Source of the DNA: Microbispora sp. ZYX-F-249
Lineage (GTDB): Bacteria > Actinomycetota > Actinomycetes > Streptosporangiales > Streptosporangiaceae
Reading direction: 5' to 3'
Length of the DNA stretch: 64,000 nucleotides
NCBI RefSeq assembly: GCF_039649665.1
Contig: NZ_JBDJAW010000014.1
Coordinates: 62,001 to 126,000, forward strand
The notes beneath the pieces were generated by a model that was not told the DNA's origin, did no database searches, and saw only the letters and a list, made by a program, of their open reading frames with translations. This document shows positions 1 through 6,842 of the stretch, in pieces. The translations under genes and the position numbers were made by a program. Position 1 is the stretch's first letter. Every line of letters begins with the position of its first letter.

Positions 1-262
1 GGAGGAGAAGGGCTGGGTGCGGAGGCTCAAACGGCCGGAGGACCGGCGCACGACCGTCGCCGAGCTCACCGACGAGGGCTTCGCCGCGATCGTGAAGGCG
101 GCGCCGGGCCACGTGGAAGAGGTCCGGCGGGTGCTGTTCGACCCCCTCACCCCCGGTCAGGTGCGGCAGTTCCGGGAGATCCTCGACACGATCCTCGCGG
201 CCTTCGAGAACCGGGCCGACGAGGCCGAGCATCCCCGGGAATTCGACGCCGCCGCCCAGTGA
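1..262 (+). CDS. MarR-family regulator, 3' end only
   Basis: This is the C-terminal part of a MarR-type winged-helix regulator whose start lies before the window. The open frame runs in from position 2 (EEKGWVRRL...), and the wing motif RPEDRRTTVAELTDEG is typical of the family, where it sits next to the DNA backbone. The remaining residues form the C-terminal dimerisation helices (LTPGQVRQFREILDTIL). The target and ligand cannot be inferred because the N-terminus and upstream neighbours are missing. Confidence 0.85.
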   Translation, partial: EEKGWVRRLKRPEDRRTTVAELTDEGFAAIVKAAPGHVEEVRRVLFDPLTPGQVRQFREILDTILAAFENRADEAEHPREFDAAAQ

Positions 263-460
263 ACGCCCCCTGACGGGGGTCTCGGTCCCGCCCGGGCGGC
301 CCGCCCGCCCCGGACACGTCGGTGACGGCACTCGGACCGCCCGGACCGCCGGTCTCGCGGGCCCTCACGGTCCGGACGTGTCAGGCTATGGTCACGCGGC
401 CGGCGGGTACGTCCCGGCACGTCCGTCCCTATACGTCCCAGCGATCCTCGGAGGTTGTCC

Positions 461-766
461 GTGCCCAGAACGCGACGTCTCGCTCTGGCTTCGGCCGTCG
501 GTGCGACTGCTGTCGCAACGGCCCTGGCTTCGGCGTCCATCGTCAGCGCTGCCGGCCCGTCGCCGGCTCCGTCCGTGGACACCTCGGCGCTCGGCAGTCA
601 GGAGAGGGAACTCCTGCGGTCCGGCGCGCCGAAGACCGTGGCGCTGGATCCCGCCACCGGGCGGGTGCTGTCGGTGTCGAAGGGGAACAGCGCCACGGTG
701 GGCCGGAAGACGGTGAATCTGGATCCGCGCACCGGCGAGATGCGGTCGGTGTCCGGAAACGAGTGA
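461..766 (+). CDS. Small secreted protein with a duplicated DPxTG...SV motif
   Basis: A 101-residue exported protein of unknown function. GTG at 461 is preferred over TTG at 455 because GGAGG at 450-454 lies 6 nt before it. Residues 1 to about 31 form a signal peptide (PRTRR, then an Ala-rich core ending near SAAG). The mature part holds two copies of one motif: KTVALDPATGRVLSVS and KTVNLDPRTGEMRSVS. The first copy is shared with the convergent neighbour at 929-1438, along with the preceding DTSALxxxxxELLxSG segment. That neighbour carries an extra C-terminal domain that is absent here, so this looks like a stand-alone propeptide-like module. No catalytic motif is seen. Confidence 0.72.
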   Translation: MPRTRRLALASAVGATAVATALASASIVSAAGPSPAPSVDTSALGSQERELLRSGAPKTVALDPATGRVLSVSKGNSATVGRKTVNLDPRTGEMRSVSGNE

Positions 767-838
767 TTCTCCTGCCGAGAATTCCGGTCGTATTCTCACG
801 ATGACTCCGACGGCCGATAAGCCGACGCGAACGCAGCG

Positions 839-869
839 AAGGGCGGGGAAGGCAGCCTTCCCCGCCCTT
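839..869. terminator. Bidirectional hairpin between convergent genes
   Basis: A perfect 15-bp inverted repeat (AAGGGCGGGGAAGGC and its complement) separated by one base, followed on the plus strand by CTTGTT. It lies between the ends of two convergent genes and can serve both. Confidence 0.8.
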
Positions 870-928
870 CTTGTTCCGCAGAGGACCGGCGATTTCACCC
901 GGTCGCGATTATGGGCCGCCCGGTCGGC

Positions 929-1438
929 TCAGTAAAGGGTGACGCTGGTGCCCGTGACGCGGGCGCCGCTGAAGGTGATGTAGGTGTTGGGGCTCCATGG
1001 ACCGCTGCAGGGCGACGCTCCCTGGTAGGTCCAACAGCCCCTGCCCGTGTAGTTGCCGGTGTTGAAGGCGGAGCGATAGGGCCAGCTACCGGTCTTCGTG
1101 CCCGCGCTGCCGTAGAACCCCTGGTTCGCGTATGGAACCTGACCGGAGTAGTAGCAGAAGTCCCCGGAGTTGCAGATGTTGTTCTGGCTGATCATCGGCG
1201 TGACCATGCCGCCTTCGGTCACCGACAGCACCTTGGCGGTCCGCGGGTCCACCGCGATCGTCTTCGGCGAGCCCGACTGGAGGAGCTCGAGCTGCTGGGG
1301 ACTGAGCGCCGAGGTGTCGGCCGACGGCGGGATCGGCGCGGGGCCGGCGGCCAAGGCCGCAGAGGGCGAGATCAGTGCTGTCGCGGCAGCCGCGGCGCCG
1401 AGGAACGAAGCCAGGGCGATTCTGCGCGATTCACGCAC
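929..1438 (-). CDS. Secreted protein, probable peptidase inhibitor family I36 type
   Basis: A 169-residue exported protein. The GTG start has AGGAGG 6 nt upstream. Signal peptide about residues 1-31 (RRIALASFLGAAAAATALI...ALA). Residues about 40-75 repeat the DTSAL...ELLQSG.PKTIAVDP.T.KVLSV motif of the convergent gene at 461-766. The C-terminal 90 residues contain spaced cysteines and many Tyr/Gly (CNSGDFCYYSG, GRGCWTYQG), which resembles the small beta-barrel of the I36 (SMPI-like) metalloproteinase inhibitors. The I36 call rests on this pattern only; a cell-wall-associated crystallin-like fold is the alternative. A CRP-type palindrome lies about 95 bp upstream. Confidence 0.68.
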   Translation of the reverse strand: MRESRRIALASFLGAAAAATALISPSAALAAGPAPIPPSADTSALSPQQLELLQSGSPKTIAVDPRTAKVLSVTEGGMVTPMISQNNICNSGDFCYYSGQVPYANQGFYGSAGTKTGSWPYRSAFNTGNYTGRGCWTYQGASPCSGPWSPNTYITFSGARVTGTSVTLY

Positions 1439-1532
1439 GTGCCACCTCCTGTTATAGGCGATTCAATAGGGCCTCACGACTCAAGCCCACCTTCGCACCG
1501 TTCGAACATAACTCAGCCTAAAGACAATTTAT

Positions 1533-1548
1533 TGTGATATAGATCACA
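1533..1548 (-). promoter_or_regulatory. Perfect CRP-type binding site
   Basis: TGTGA-N6-TCACA within TTGTGATATAGATCACAA, an exact match to the CRP consensus conserved between proteobacterial and actinobacterial CRP proteins. It lies in an AT-rich island about 95 bp upstream of the minus-strand inhibitor-like gene, so cAMP-dependent control of that gene is the simplest reading. Confidence 0.6.
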
Positions 1549-1601
1549 AAGCGGAGAGCTAACACAACAATTCACAGTTGAATTTCCTGATGGAATAGGA
1601 A

Positions 1602-2087
1602 ATGTGGATTTCCGGCAAGCGGTCGGTAACGGATGCGAGCGAACGCCTCAGCCGCGCGCGCGTCGGCGGGGCCGGCCGTAATCCGGCCGCCCGTGAGAAC
1701 CAGGCATTCCTCGGCTCCGGGCAGGTGGGCCCGCGGCGCCTGTCCGTTCGCGGCCACCTCGATCGCGTAGACCTCATCGACCCGGTGGAACTGGCCGCGG
1801 CGGCCACCGCGGTGTGGGCGGGCCGCCGCGACGCCGCTTTCCGCGAACTGGCCGGTTATCCGGTCGTCCCGCCGCACGGCGGCTGGTCCGCCCTGGTGGA
1901 CACCCGCCCGCTCAAGCTCACACCCGCCGAGCTGTCCCGGCTGCTGTTCGAGCGGGGCGGGGTCGCCGCCACGCCCATGGACGGCTGGGGCCCGTCGGGG
2001 GCGCACTACCTGTGGCTCGTGTTCGCCGACGAGCCGGTCGAACGGCTGGCCGGACTCGGCGAGCGTTTCCGCCGCGCCATCGGCTGA
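1602..2087 (+). pseudogene. PLP aminotransferase remnant (C-terminal part)
   Basis: The frame ends with a typical class I/II aminotransferase small domain: GGWSALVDTRPLKLTPAELS, then GGVAATPMDGWG and a C-terminal VERLAGLGERFRRAI. The large domain with the PLP-binding lysine, roughly the first 200 or more residues, is missing. Residues before about position 50 have no family resemblance. There is no good ribosome binding site before the formal ATG. The remnant is read as a decayed gene; translation as a short protein cannot be excluded. Confidence 0.65.
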
Positions 2088-2090
2088 CCC

Positions 2091-2570
2091 TCAGGCCTTC
2101 GGGTTGCGCCGGGCGATGGCGGCGTTGAGCGCGGTGGCGAAGGCCGTCCACCCGGCGTACGGCAGCAGCAGGAGCCCGGCCGTGCGGTCCTCGCGCAGGA
2201 GGCGGCGGGTCAGCAGCGCGTTCGACACGTTGAGCGCGAGGATCTCCGCGAGCGCGAGGCGGGGGTTGCGCGCCTTGAAGAACAGCGGCGGCCAGGCCGT
2301 GTTGAGCGCCAGGTTCACGGCGAGCGCCCGCCGCAGGGCCGGCCGGGAGCCGTCGTCGGCCCGGGACAGCGCGCGGGCGGACGCGTAGGCGATCGCCGCG
2401 TACAACGGCGTCCAGACCAGCCCGAACGTCTGCGGCGGCGGCTGCCAGGAGGGCTTGCGCAGCCGGCGGTACCAGCCGGAGCGCGCGTCGGTGGACAGGC
2501 CGCCGACCGTCGCGGCGGCGGTCACGGCGAGGGACGTGCGCAGCAGCGTCTTCGTCGATGTGGATCCCAT
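2091..2570 (-). CDS. tspO: TspO/MBR family membrane protein
   Basis: A 159-residue five-helix membrane protein of the TspO/peripheral benzodiazepine receptor family, which binds tetrapyrroles. Family landmarks are visible: WYRRLRKPSWQPPP (loop between helices 1 and 2), WTPLYAAIAYA and NLALNTAWPPLFF. It is the last gene of a minus-strand operon after the litS-like sigma factor and the DUF523/DUF1722 gene (28-bp gap, AGAAG ribosome binding site). TspO sits beside carotenoid genes in other bacteria, and a light or porphyrin-stress role fits. The initial helix is short. Confidence 0.88.
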   Translation of the reverse strand: MGSTSTKTLLRTSLAVTAAATVGGLSTDARSGWYRRLRKPSWQPPPQTFGLVWTPLYAAIAYASARALSRADDGSRPALRRALAVNLALNTAWPPLFFKARNPRLALAEILALNVSNALLTRRLLREDRTAGLLLLPYAGWTAFATALNAAIARRNPKA

Positions 2571-2598
2571 GGGTCTTCTCCTGCCCCGGGGGGCGCGT

Positions 2599-3579
2599 TC
2601 ATGCGGGGACGTGGTTGCGCAGGCGCAGCGCGTCGGGATACGGGGACAGGTAGGTCTGGTCGCGGACGTAGCCGACCCCCGCGCCCCTCGCGTGGTGCCG
2701 GAGCAGGGCGAGCGGCACCGTCAGGGCGACCCTGCGGGCCCGGTACGACGCGATCACCTCGGCCAGGTCGGCCCGGCGCACCGGGTCGAGCTCCCTGCCG
2801 ATCATGCCGAGGCAGTGGTGCAGGACGTTGACGTGGCGCCCGACCGTGGCACTGGTGGCGAGGGCCGCCCGGAACGCCCGTTCGTACTCCCTCGCCAGCA
2901 CGTCCCTGGCCGGCGCGGTCCCGGCCCGCTCGCCCGCCGCCGCCACGAGCCGCCCGATCTCCCGGTACGCCGCGGGCGAGTGGGCGAGGATCTGCATCTT
3001 GTGCCGGGCATGGAAGGCGACCAGGTCACGGGGGCGCCAGTCGCCGGCCAGCAGGGCCCGCAGGCGGGCCGAGGCGAAGATCCGCTCGACGAACGCCTCG
3101 CGCAGCACGGCGTCGTGCAGCCGGCCCTCGTCCTCGACCGCCAGCTCCGGCCGGGCGGCGGCGAGCGCGGCGGCGAAGATCCCCCTGCCGCGCCGGTCGG
3201 CCGGCCCGCTCTCTCCCGCGTACACGGGGATCCCGTGGAGCCCGCAACTCGGGCTTCTCGACTTGAACACGTACCCGTCGACGTCCGCCAGAGCGGCCGC
3301 GCGCTCGGCGGCGAGGGCGGTCATCGGGGCGGTCAGGTCCTCGCGCGTCCGGCGGGTCACCAGCCGGGGGCCGTCGGCGGAGCGCTCCAGACGGAGCGTC
3401 TGACGCGGGGCGCCGAGGCCGATCTCGATCTCGGGGCAGACCGGCACCCAGTCCACGTGCTCGGACAGTTCGTCCGTGAGGAACCGGTCACGGCTGTGAC
3501 CGCCGTCGAACCGCACGGGAGCGCCGAGCAGGCAGCTCGACACGGCCACTCTGGGCCTGATCAGCTCCACCGGTGCCAT
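2599..3579 (-). CDS. DUF523 / DUF1722 (YbgA-type) fusion protein
   Basis: A 326-residue two-domain protein. The N-terminal DUF523 half (about 8-150) has the cysteine motifs VSSCLLGAPVRFDGG and SRSPSCGLHG, which suggest a metal or Fe-S site. The C-terminal DUF1722/YbgA half (about 185-315) has FHARHKMQILAHSP and the NVLHHCLG helix. Fusions of this type are common next to photolyase and light-induced carotenoid genes, although no photolyase is seen here. The ATG at 3579 lies 2 bp after the upstream sigma-factor stop, so translation is coupled. Biochemical function is unknown. Confidence 0.86.
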   Translation of the reverse strand: MAPVELIRPRVAVSSCLLGAPVRFDGGHSRDRFLTDELSEHVDWVPVCPEIEIGLGAPRQTLRLERSADGPRLVTRRTREDLTAPMTALAAERAAALADVDGYVFKSRSPSCGLHGIPVYAGESGPADRRGRGIFAAALAAARPELAVEDEGRLHDAVLREAFVERIFASARLRALLAGDWRPRDLVAFHARHKMQILAHSPAAYREIGRLVAAAGERAGTAPARDVLAREYERAFRAALATSATVGRHVNVLHHCLGMIGRELDPVRRADLAEVIASYRARRVALTVPLALLRHHARGAGVGYVRDQTYLSPYPDALRLRNHVPA

Positions 3580-3581
3580 GA

Positions 3582-4103
3582 TCAGGCCGCCGTCCGCAGC
3601 AGCGTGGACAGGCGATGCAGGCCGCGCGCCGTACGCGCCTTGACCGTGCCGAGCGGGACGCGCAGGTGCTCGGCGATCTCCCGCTGGGTCAGGTCCGCGT
3701 AGTACGCCAGCTCGATCGCCTGGCGCTGCACCTGGGGCAGGGCGGCCAGCGCGCGCCGGACGCGGTCGCGGTCGGCGAACTCGTCGCCGTCCAGCCGGCC
3801 GTCGCGCCCCGCCGGGTCGGGCACCGCTTCGAGCGGCACCGTCGCGGGCGTGCGCGCCCGCAGGTGGTCCACCGCGCGGTTGCGGGCGATGCCGAACAGC
3901 CAGGCCGACAGGCTGCGGCCCGGGTCGAAGCGGTGCCGGAAGCGCCACACCTCGGTGAAGACGACCTGCAGGACGTCCTCCACATCCTGTGGCGGCACGA
4001 GTCTGCGCAGGTAGGAGCGCACAGCCGGCGAGTGGGCGCGGTAGCACTCCCCCAGGGCGCCCGCGTCTCCCGCGGCGAGGCGGAACTCCAGCGTCTCCTC
4101 CAT
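3582..4103 (-). CDS. litS: ECF sigma factor, LitS-like
   Basis: A 173-residue RNA polymerase sigma factor. Region 2 (about 10-85) includes DVEDVLQVVFTEVWRFRHRFD and WLFGIARNRAVDHLR. Region 4 (about 110-165) includes LPQVQRQAIELAYYADLTQREIAEHL and GTVKARTARGLHRL. ATG at 4103 is preferred because GGGGGG lies just upstream; the longer frame from ATG 4133 begins inside an operator-like repeat. By position next to litR and crtE it matches LitS, the light-induced sigma factor that drives carotenoid genes in Streptomyces coelicolor. No anti-sigma gene is adjacent. The sigma-factor assignment is firm; the LitS name rests on context. Confidence 0.85.
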   Translation of the reverse strand: MEETLEFRLAAGDAGALGECYRAHSPAVRSYLRRLVPPQDVEDVLQVVFTEVWRFRHRFDPGRSLSAWLFGIARNRAVDHLRARTPATVPLEAVPDPAGRDGRLDGDEFADRDRVRRALAALPQVQRQAIELAYYADLTQREIAEHLRVPLGTVKARTARGLHRLSTLLRTAA

Positions 4104-4121
4104 CGGCCCCCCTTGACGCGA

Positions 4122-4143
4122 AAACTTATTCAAAATCTATTCA
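4122..4143 (-). promoter_or_regulatory. Two tandem 11-bp repeats upstream of litS (candidate LitR operator)
   Basis: On the minus strand, TGAATAGATTT is followed without a gap by TGAATAAGTTT (9 of 11 identical). This lies 19-40 bp before the chosen litS start. CarH/LitR tetramers of the MerR-B12 class bind tandem 11-bp direct repeats, so this arrangement is what such an operator would look like. Confidence 0.55.
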
Positions 4144-4193
4144 TAACTGCCCGCGACTGGAGAGGGCAACCATGGGGGTCGAAGGCTGGATTC

Positions 4194-4212
4194 AAAAAGC
4201 GCCAAAGGGCGC
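4194..4212 (-). terminator. Rho-independent terminator after litR
   Basis: On the minus strand GCGCC-CTTT-GGCGC is followed directly by TTTTT. It begins 4 nt after the litR stop codon and separates litR transcription from the litS promoter region. Confidence 0.9.
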
Positions 4213-4216
4213 GAAT

Positions 4217-5254
4217 TCACCGCAGAGTGGTCATTACCGCCGAGATGGCGTCGCGAAACGTCGACACCCGGACGACCTCCGCGGGCAGGTCGTCCGCCCA
4301 CCCGGGGCCGCCGGCCACGACGCGGCAGGCGGGGCGGAGCCGCGGCAGACCGGCCAGCGGCGCCGGATCGCCGGTGTCCCGCATCTGCGACCACACGAAC
4401 ACCGCCGCGGGGCCGAGACGGCGCATCGCGTCCGCCAGCGCCCGGTACGGCGTGCGCGCTCCGAGCACGCGGGTCTCCACCCCGAGCGCGCCGAGCGCGG
4501 CGGCCAGGGCGTGGACCGGCAGCGCGTGCTGCTCCTCCTCGGCGGCGGCCAGCAGGACCGGACGGGGATGCACGGGCGCGGGCGCCCGGGCGGCGAACCG
4601 CGCGAGCGCGACCTGCAGCCGCTCCGAGAACAAGTGCTCGACGTCGATCCCGGCACACGTGTCCTGCTGCCTGCGACTGACGGCCGCGAACACCGGCAGC
4701 ACGAGCCGCTCCCACGTCCACACCACGCCGTGCGTGGTCAGCGCCGCGTCCAGTCCCGCGGTCACGGTCGGGGCGTCCAGCGCCGTCACCGCGCGGGCCA
4801 GCATCACCGCCGACAGCAACCCGGGTTCCGCGGCCTGCCGTACGGCGGGCGCGGGCGGCACGCGCGGCTCGGCCGGCCCGGGGGGCTCATGCGACTCGGA
4901 AGGCACCGGCGGCGGCTTGGCGGGCACGGAGGACTCCGGGACCGGCCCCGCCGCGGGCGCCGCCCGCTCTCCCGGCGCGGACCTCGGCCGCAGCGCCTGC
5001 CTGGCGGCGTCGGCCGGCGGCATCCCGGCCCGGATCATCCGGTTCATCTCCTCCAGGCGGCGCAGGTCCGCGTCGTCGTAACGGCGGTGCCCGCCGGGGC
5101 TGCGCCTGCTCGGGCCGATGCCGTACCTGAGGTTCCACGTGCGCAGCGTGGACGCGGGCACGCCGAGCCGCCGGGAGACGGCCCCGATGCCGTAGCCCGG
5201 CTCCTCCTCGGCGGCCGTGTTCTCGCCGGCCCCCGGTGCGTCCTCGTCTGCCAC
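4217..5254 (-). CDS. litR: MerR-type regulator with B12-binding domain (LitR/CarH family)
   Basis: A 345-residue light-type regulator. Residues 20-85 are a MerR helix-turn-helix (YGIGAVSRRLGVPASTLRTW, SPGGHRRYDDADL). A Pro/Ala-rich linker (about 90-145) follows, then a four-helix cap and a cobalamin-binding Rossmann domain (about 145-345). The CarH cap motif W-x9-EH is only partly kept: E206-H207 are present, but the Trp position is Gln196. The lower-ligand motif reads E-Q-H243-A-L-P rather than ExHxxG. Start is GTG at 5254, with no in-frame alternative nearby. By homology it should repress litS in the dark through adenosylcobalamin; whether it still senses light is open given the Trp change. 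Confidence 0.86.
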   Translation of the reverse strand: MADEDAPGAGENTAAEEEPGYGIGAVSRRLGVPASTLRTWNLRYGIGPSRRSPGGHRRYDDADLRRLEEMNRMIRAGMPPADAARQALRPRSAPGERAAPAAGPVPESSVPAKPPPVPSESHEPPGPAEPRVPPAPAVRQAAEPGLLSAVMLARAVTALDAPTVTAGLDAALTTHGVVWTWERLVLPVFAAVSRRQQDTCAGIDVEHLFSERLQVALARFAARAPAPVHPRPVLLAAAEEEQHALPVHALAAALGALGVETRVLGARTPYRALADAMRRLGPAAVFVWSQMRDTGDPAPLAGLPRLRPACRVVAGGPGWADDLPAEVVRVSTFRDAISAVMTTLR

Positions 5255-5564
5255 CCGCTCACCCCGTGTCCGTCCGGCCGGTCGTCCCGTCCGCTCGCCG
5301 TGCTCCGGCCGCCGGTCCGCGTCCCCGCGGACCAGCCTCTCAGCCCGCGGCGCGCGCCTCGCGAGCACCGGCACGACCGGGGCCGGGCAGGCGCGCCGGG
5401 GGCGCACGCGCACGGTCCCCGTGGCCGCCTCCGCCCCTTTCGGCCGCCCCCTGGCCTTGTTTCGGCGGGGGAGCCCGGTGCGGATGCAACCGCCGGAGCG
5501 GGCGGGCGCGAAAACTCTACTGACGGCGCCGCCGATCACCGTACCGATCGAAGGAGCACTGCGC
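5255..5564. promoter_or_regulatory. Divergent litR-crtE intergenic region
   Basis: 310 bp between divergently transcribed litR and crtE. It must hold both promoters, and the crtE-side promoter is expected to be read by the LitS-like sigma factor. I see an AAGGAG ribosome binding site at 5551-5556 for crtE and an AT-richer segment at 5511-5520 (cgaaaactct) about 45 bp upstream of the crtE start. I cannot define -35/-10 elements, and the 11-bp repeat found before litS is not repeated here. Confidence 0.4.
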
Positions 5565-6842
5565 ATGGTGACGTTGACCCGCGAGACCGGCGGCGTCGGG
5601 GAGGAGACGCGGGAGCCGTCCGATCGCCGCCCGCCCGGCCCGCCCGACGACGCCCTGCCCGGGGCCGGCGTGATCGACCGCCCCCTTGCCGATCGGGACC
5701 TGTTCGACCGGGACCTGTTCGACCGGTCCCTGGACGAGCTGCTCCGGCGTGAGATGGACCGGCTGTCCTTCCTCGGGGCCGAGGATCGGGAGACGCTGCG
5801 GCGCCACCTCGCCGGCTTCGTCGCGCGCGGCGGCAGGCGGCTTCGGCCGGCTTTCGTGTACTGGGGCCACCGGGCCTGCGGCGGCTCCCCCGACGACCTC
5901 GACGCCGTGCTGGCGGCGGGCTGCTCGATCGAGCTCCTCCACGCGTGCGCGCTGATCCTCGACGACGTGATGGACGAGTCGCCGCTGCGGCGCGGCCACG
6001 TCACCGCCCACGTGGCGCTCGCCGAGCGGCATCGGGAGCGCGGCTGGGCCGGGTCGTCGCGGCGGTTCGGGGAGTCGGCCGCCGTGCTGCTCGGCATGCT
6101 GGCCTTCACCTGGGCCGACTCCGCGCTGCTGGCCGACCGCCGCAGGCTGGCCGACGCCCTGGAGGTCCTCACCCAGCTGCGCGTGGAACTCGCCGCGGGG
6201 CAGTACCTCGACCTGACCTGCGCCGCCCGGGGCGGAGGCGGCCGCCGGGAGGCCCTGTTGATCTCGACGTACAAGTCGGGCAAATACACGGTCGAGCGGC
6301 CGCTGCACCTCGGCCACGCCATCGCCGGGGGCGAGCCCGGGCTGCGCCGGGTCCTCAGCGCGTACGCGCTGCCGCTGGGCGAGGCCTTCCAGCTCCGCGA
6401 CGACGTCCTCGGCGTCTTCGGCGACCCGGCGCGGACCGGCAAGCCCGCCGGGGCCGACCTGCTGCAGGGCAAGCGGACCTACCTGCTGACGCTGGCACGC
6501 GAACGGGCGGACGGCCCGGGCGCGGCGCTGCTGGACGCGCTGCCGGGGCCGGGCGGGGCGCGGCCGGATCTCGTGGCGGCGGTCCGGGAGATGATCGTCG
6601 CGACCGGCGCGCTGGAGACGGTCGAGCGGCGCATCGGCGACCTCACCGAGGCCGCGGCCGGGGCGCTGTCCGCTGCGGACATGCCCGCGGACGCCCGAGC
6701 GGCCCTGCTCGACCTCGCCCGCCGCCTCACCGACCCCGATCCCGATCCCACGGGCCCCGCCGCCCCCACCGGCCGCGCCCGGCCGGGCCCCGCTCCCCTG
6801 GCAGGCTCCGCGGAGCCCTCGGCCGGCGGAGCCCGCCGGTGA
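5565..6842 (+). CDS. crtE: Geranylgeranyl diphosphate synthase
   Basis: A 425-residue trans-isoprenyl diphosphate synthase that makes the C20 precursor of phytoene. The first Asp-rich motif is DDVMD (133-137) with ESPLRRG after it. The second region reads LRDDVLGVFGD (about 278-287) with KPAGADLLQGKRT. The ATG has AAGGAG 8 nt upstream. The N-terminal 60 residues are an extension beyond the catalytic core and contain a direct repeat (RDLFD twice), from a 15-bp duplication near 5697-5728. The last 45 residues are Pro-rich and probably disordered. First gene of the crtE-crtI-crtB-plsX operon, overlapping crtI by 4 nt. Confidence 0.93.
   Translation: MVTLTRETGGVGEETREPSDRRPPGPPDDALPGAGVIDRPLADRDLFDRDLFDRSLDELLRREMDRLSFLGAEDRETLRRHLAGFVARGGRRLRPAFVYWGHRACGGSPDDLDAVLAAGCSIELLHACALILDDVMDESPLRRGHVTAHVALAERHRERGWAGSSRRFGESAAVLLGMLAFTWADSALLADRRRLADALEVLTQLRVELAAGQYLDLTCAARGGGGRREALLISTYKSGKYTVERPLHLGHAIAGGEPGLRRVLSAYALPLGEAFQLRDDVLGVFGDPARTGKPAGADLLQGKRTYLLTLARERADGPGAALLDALPGPGGARPDLVAAVREMIVATGALETVERRIGDLTEAAAGALSAADMPADARAALLDLARRLTDPDPDPTGPAAPTGRARPGPAPLAGSAEPSAGGARR

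Noticed and set aside
4104-4133. ATG at 4133 as the litS start
   Set aside because: No ribosome binding site; the extra ten codons lie partly inside the tandem 11-bp repeats. ATG 4103 follows GGGGGG.
5255-6472. Upstream extension of litR on the minus strand (to 751 codons)
   Set aside because: It overlaps crtE antisense, is Ser/Arg-rich, and the MerR domain begins right after GTG 5254.
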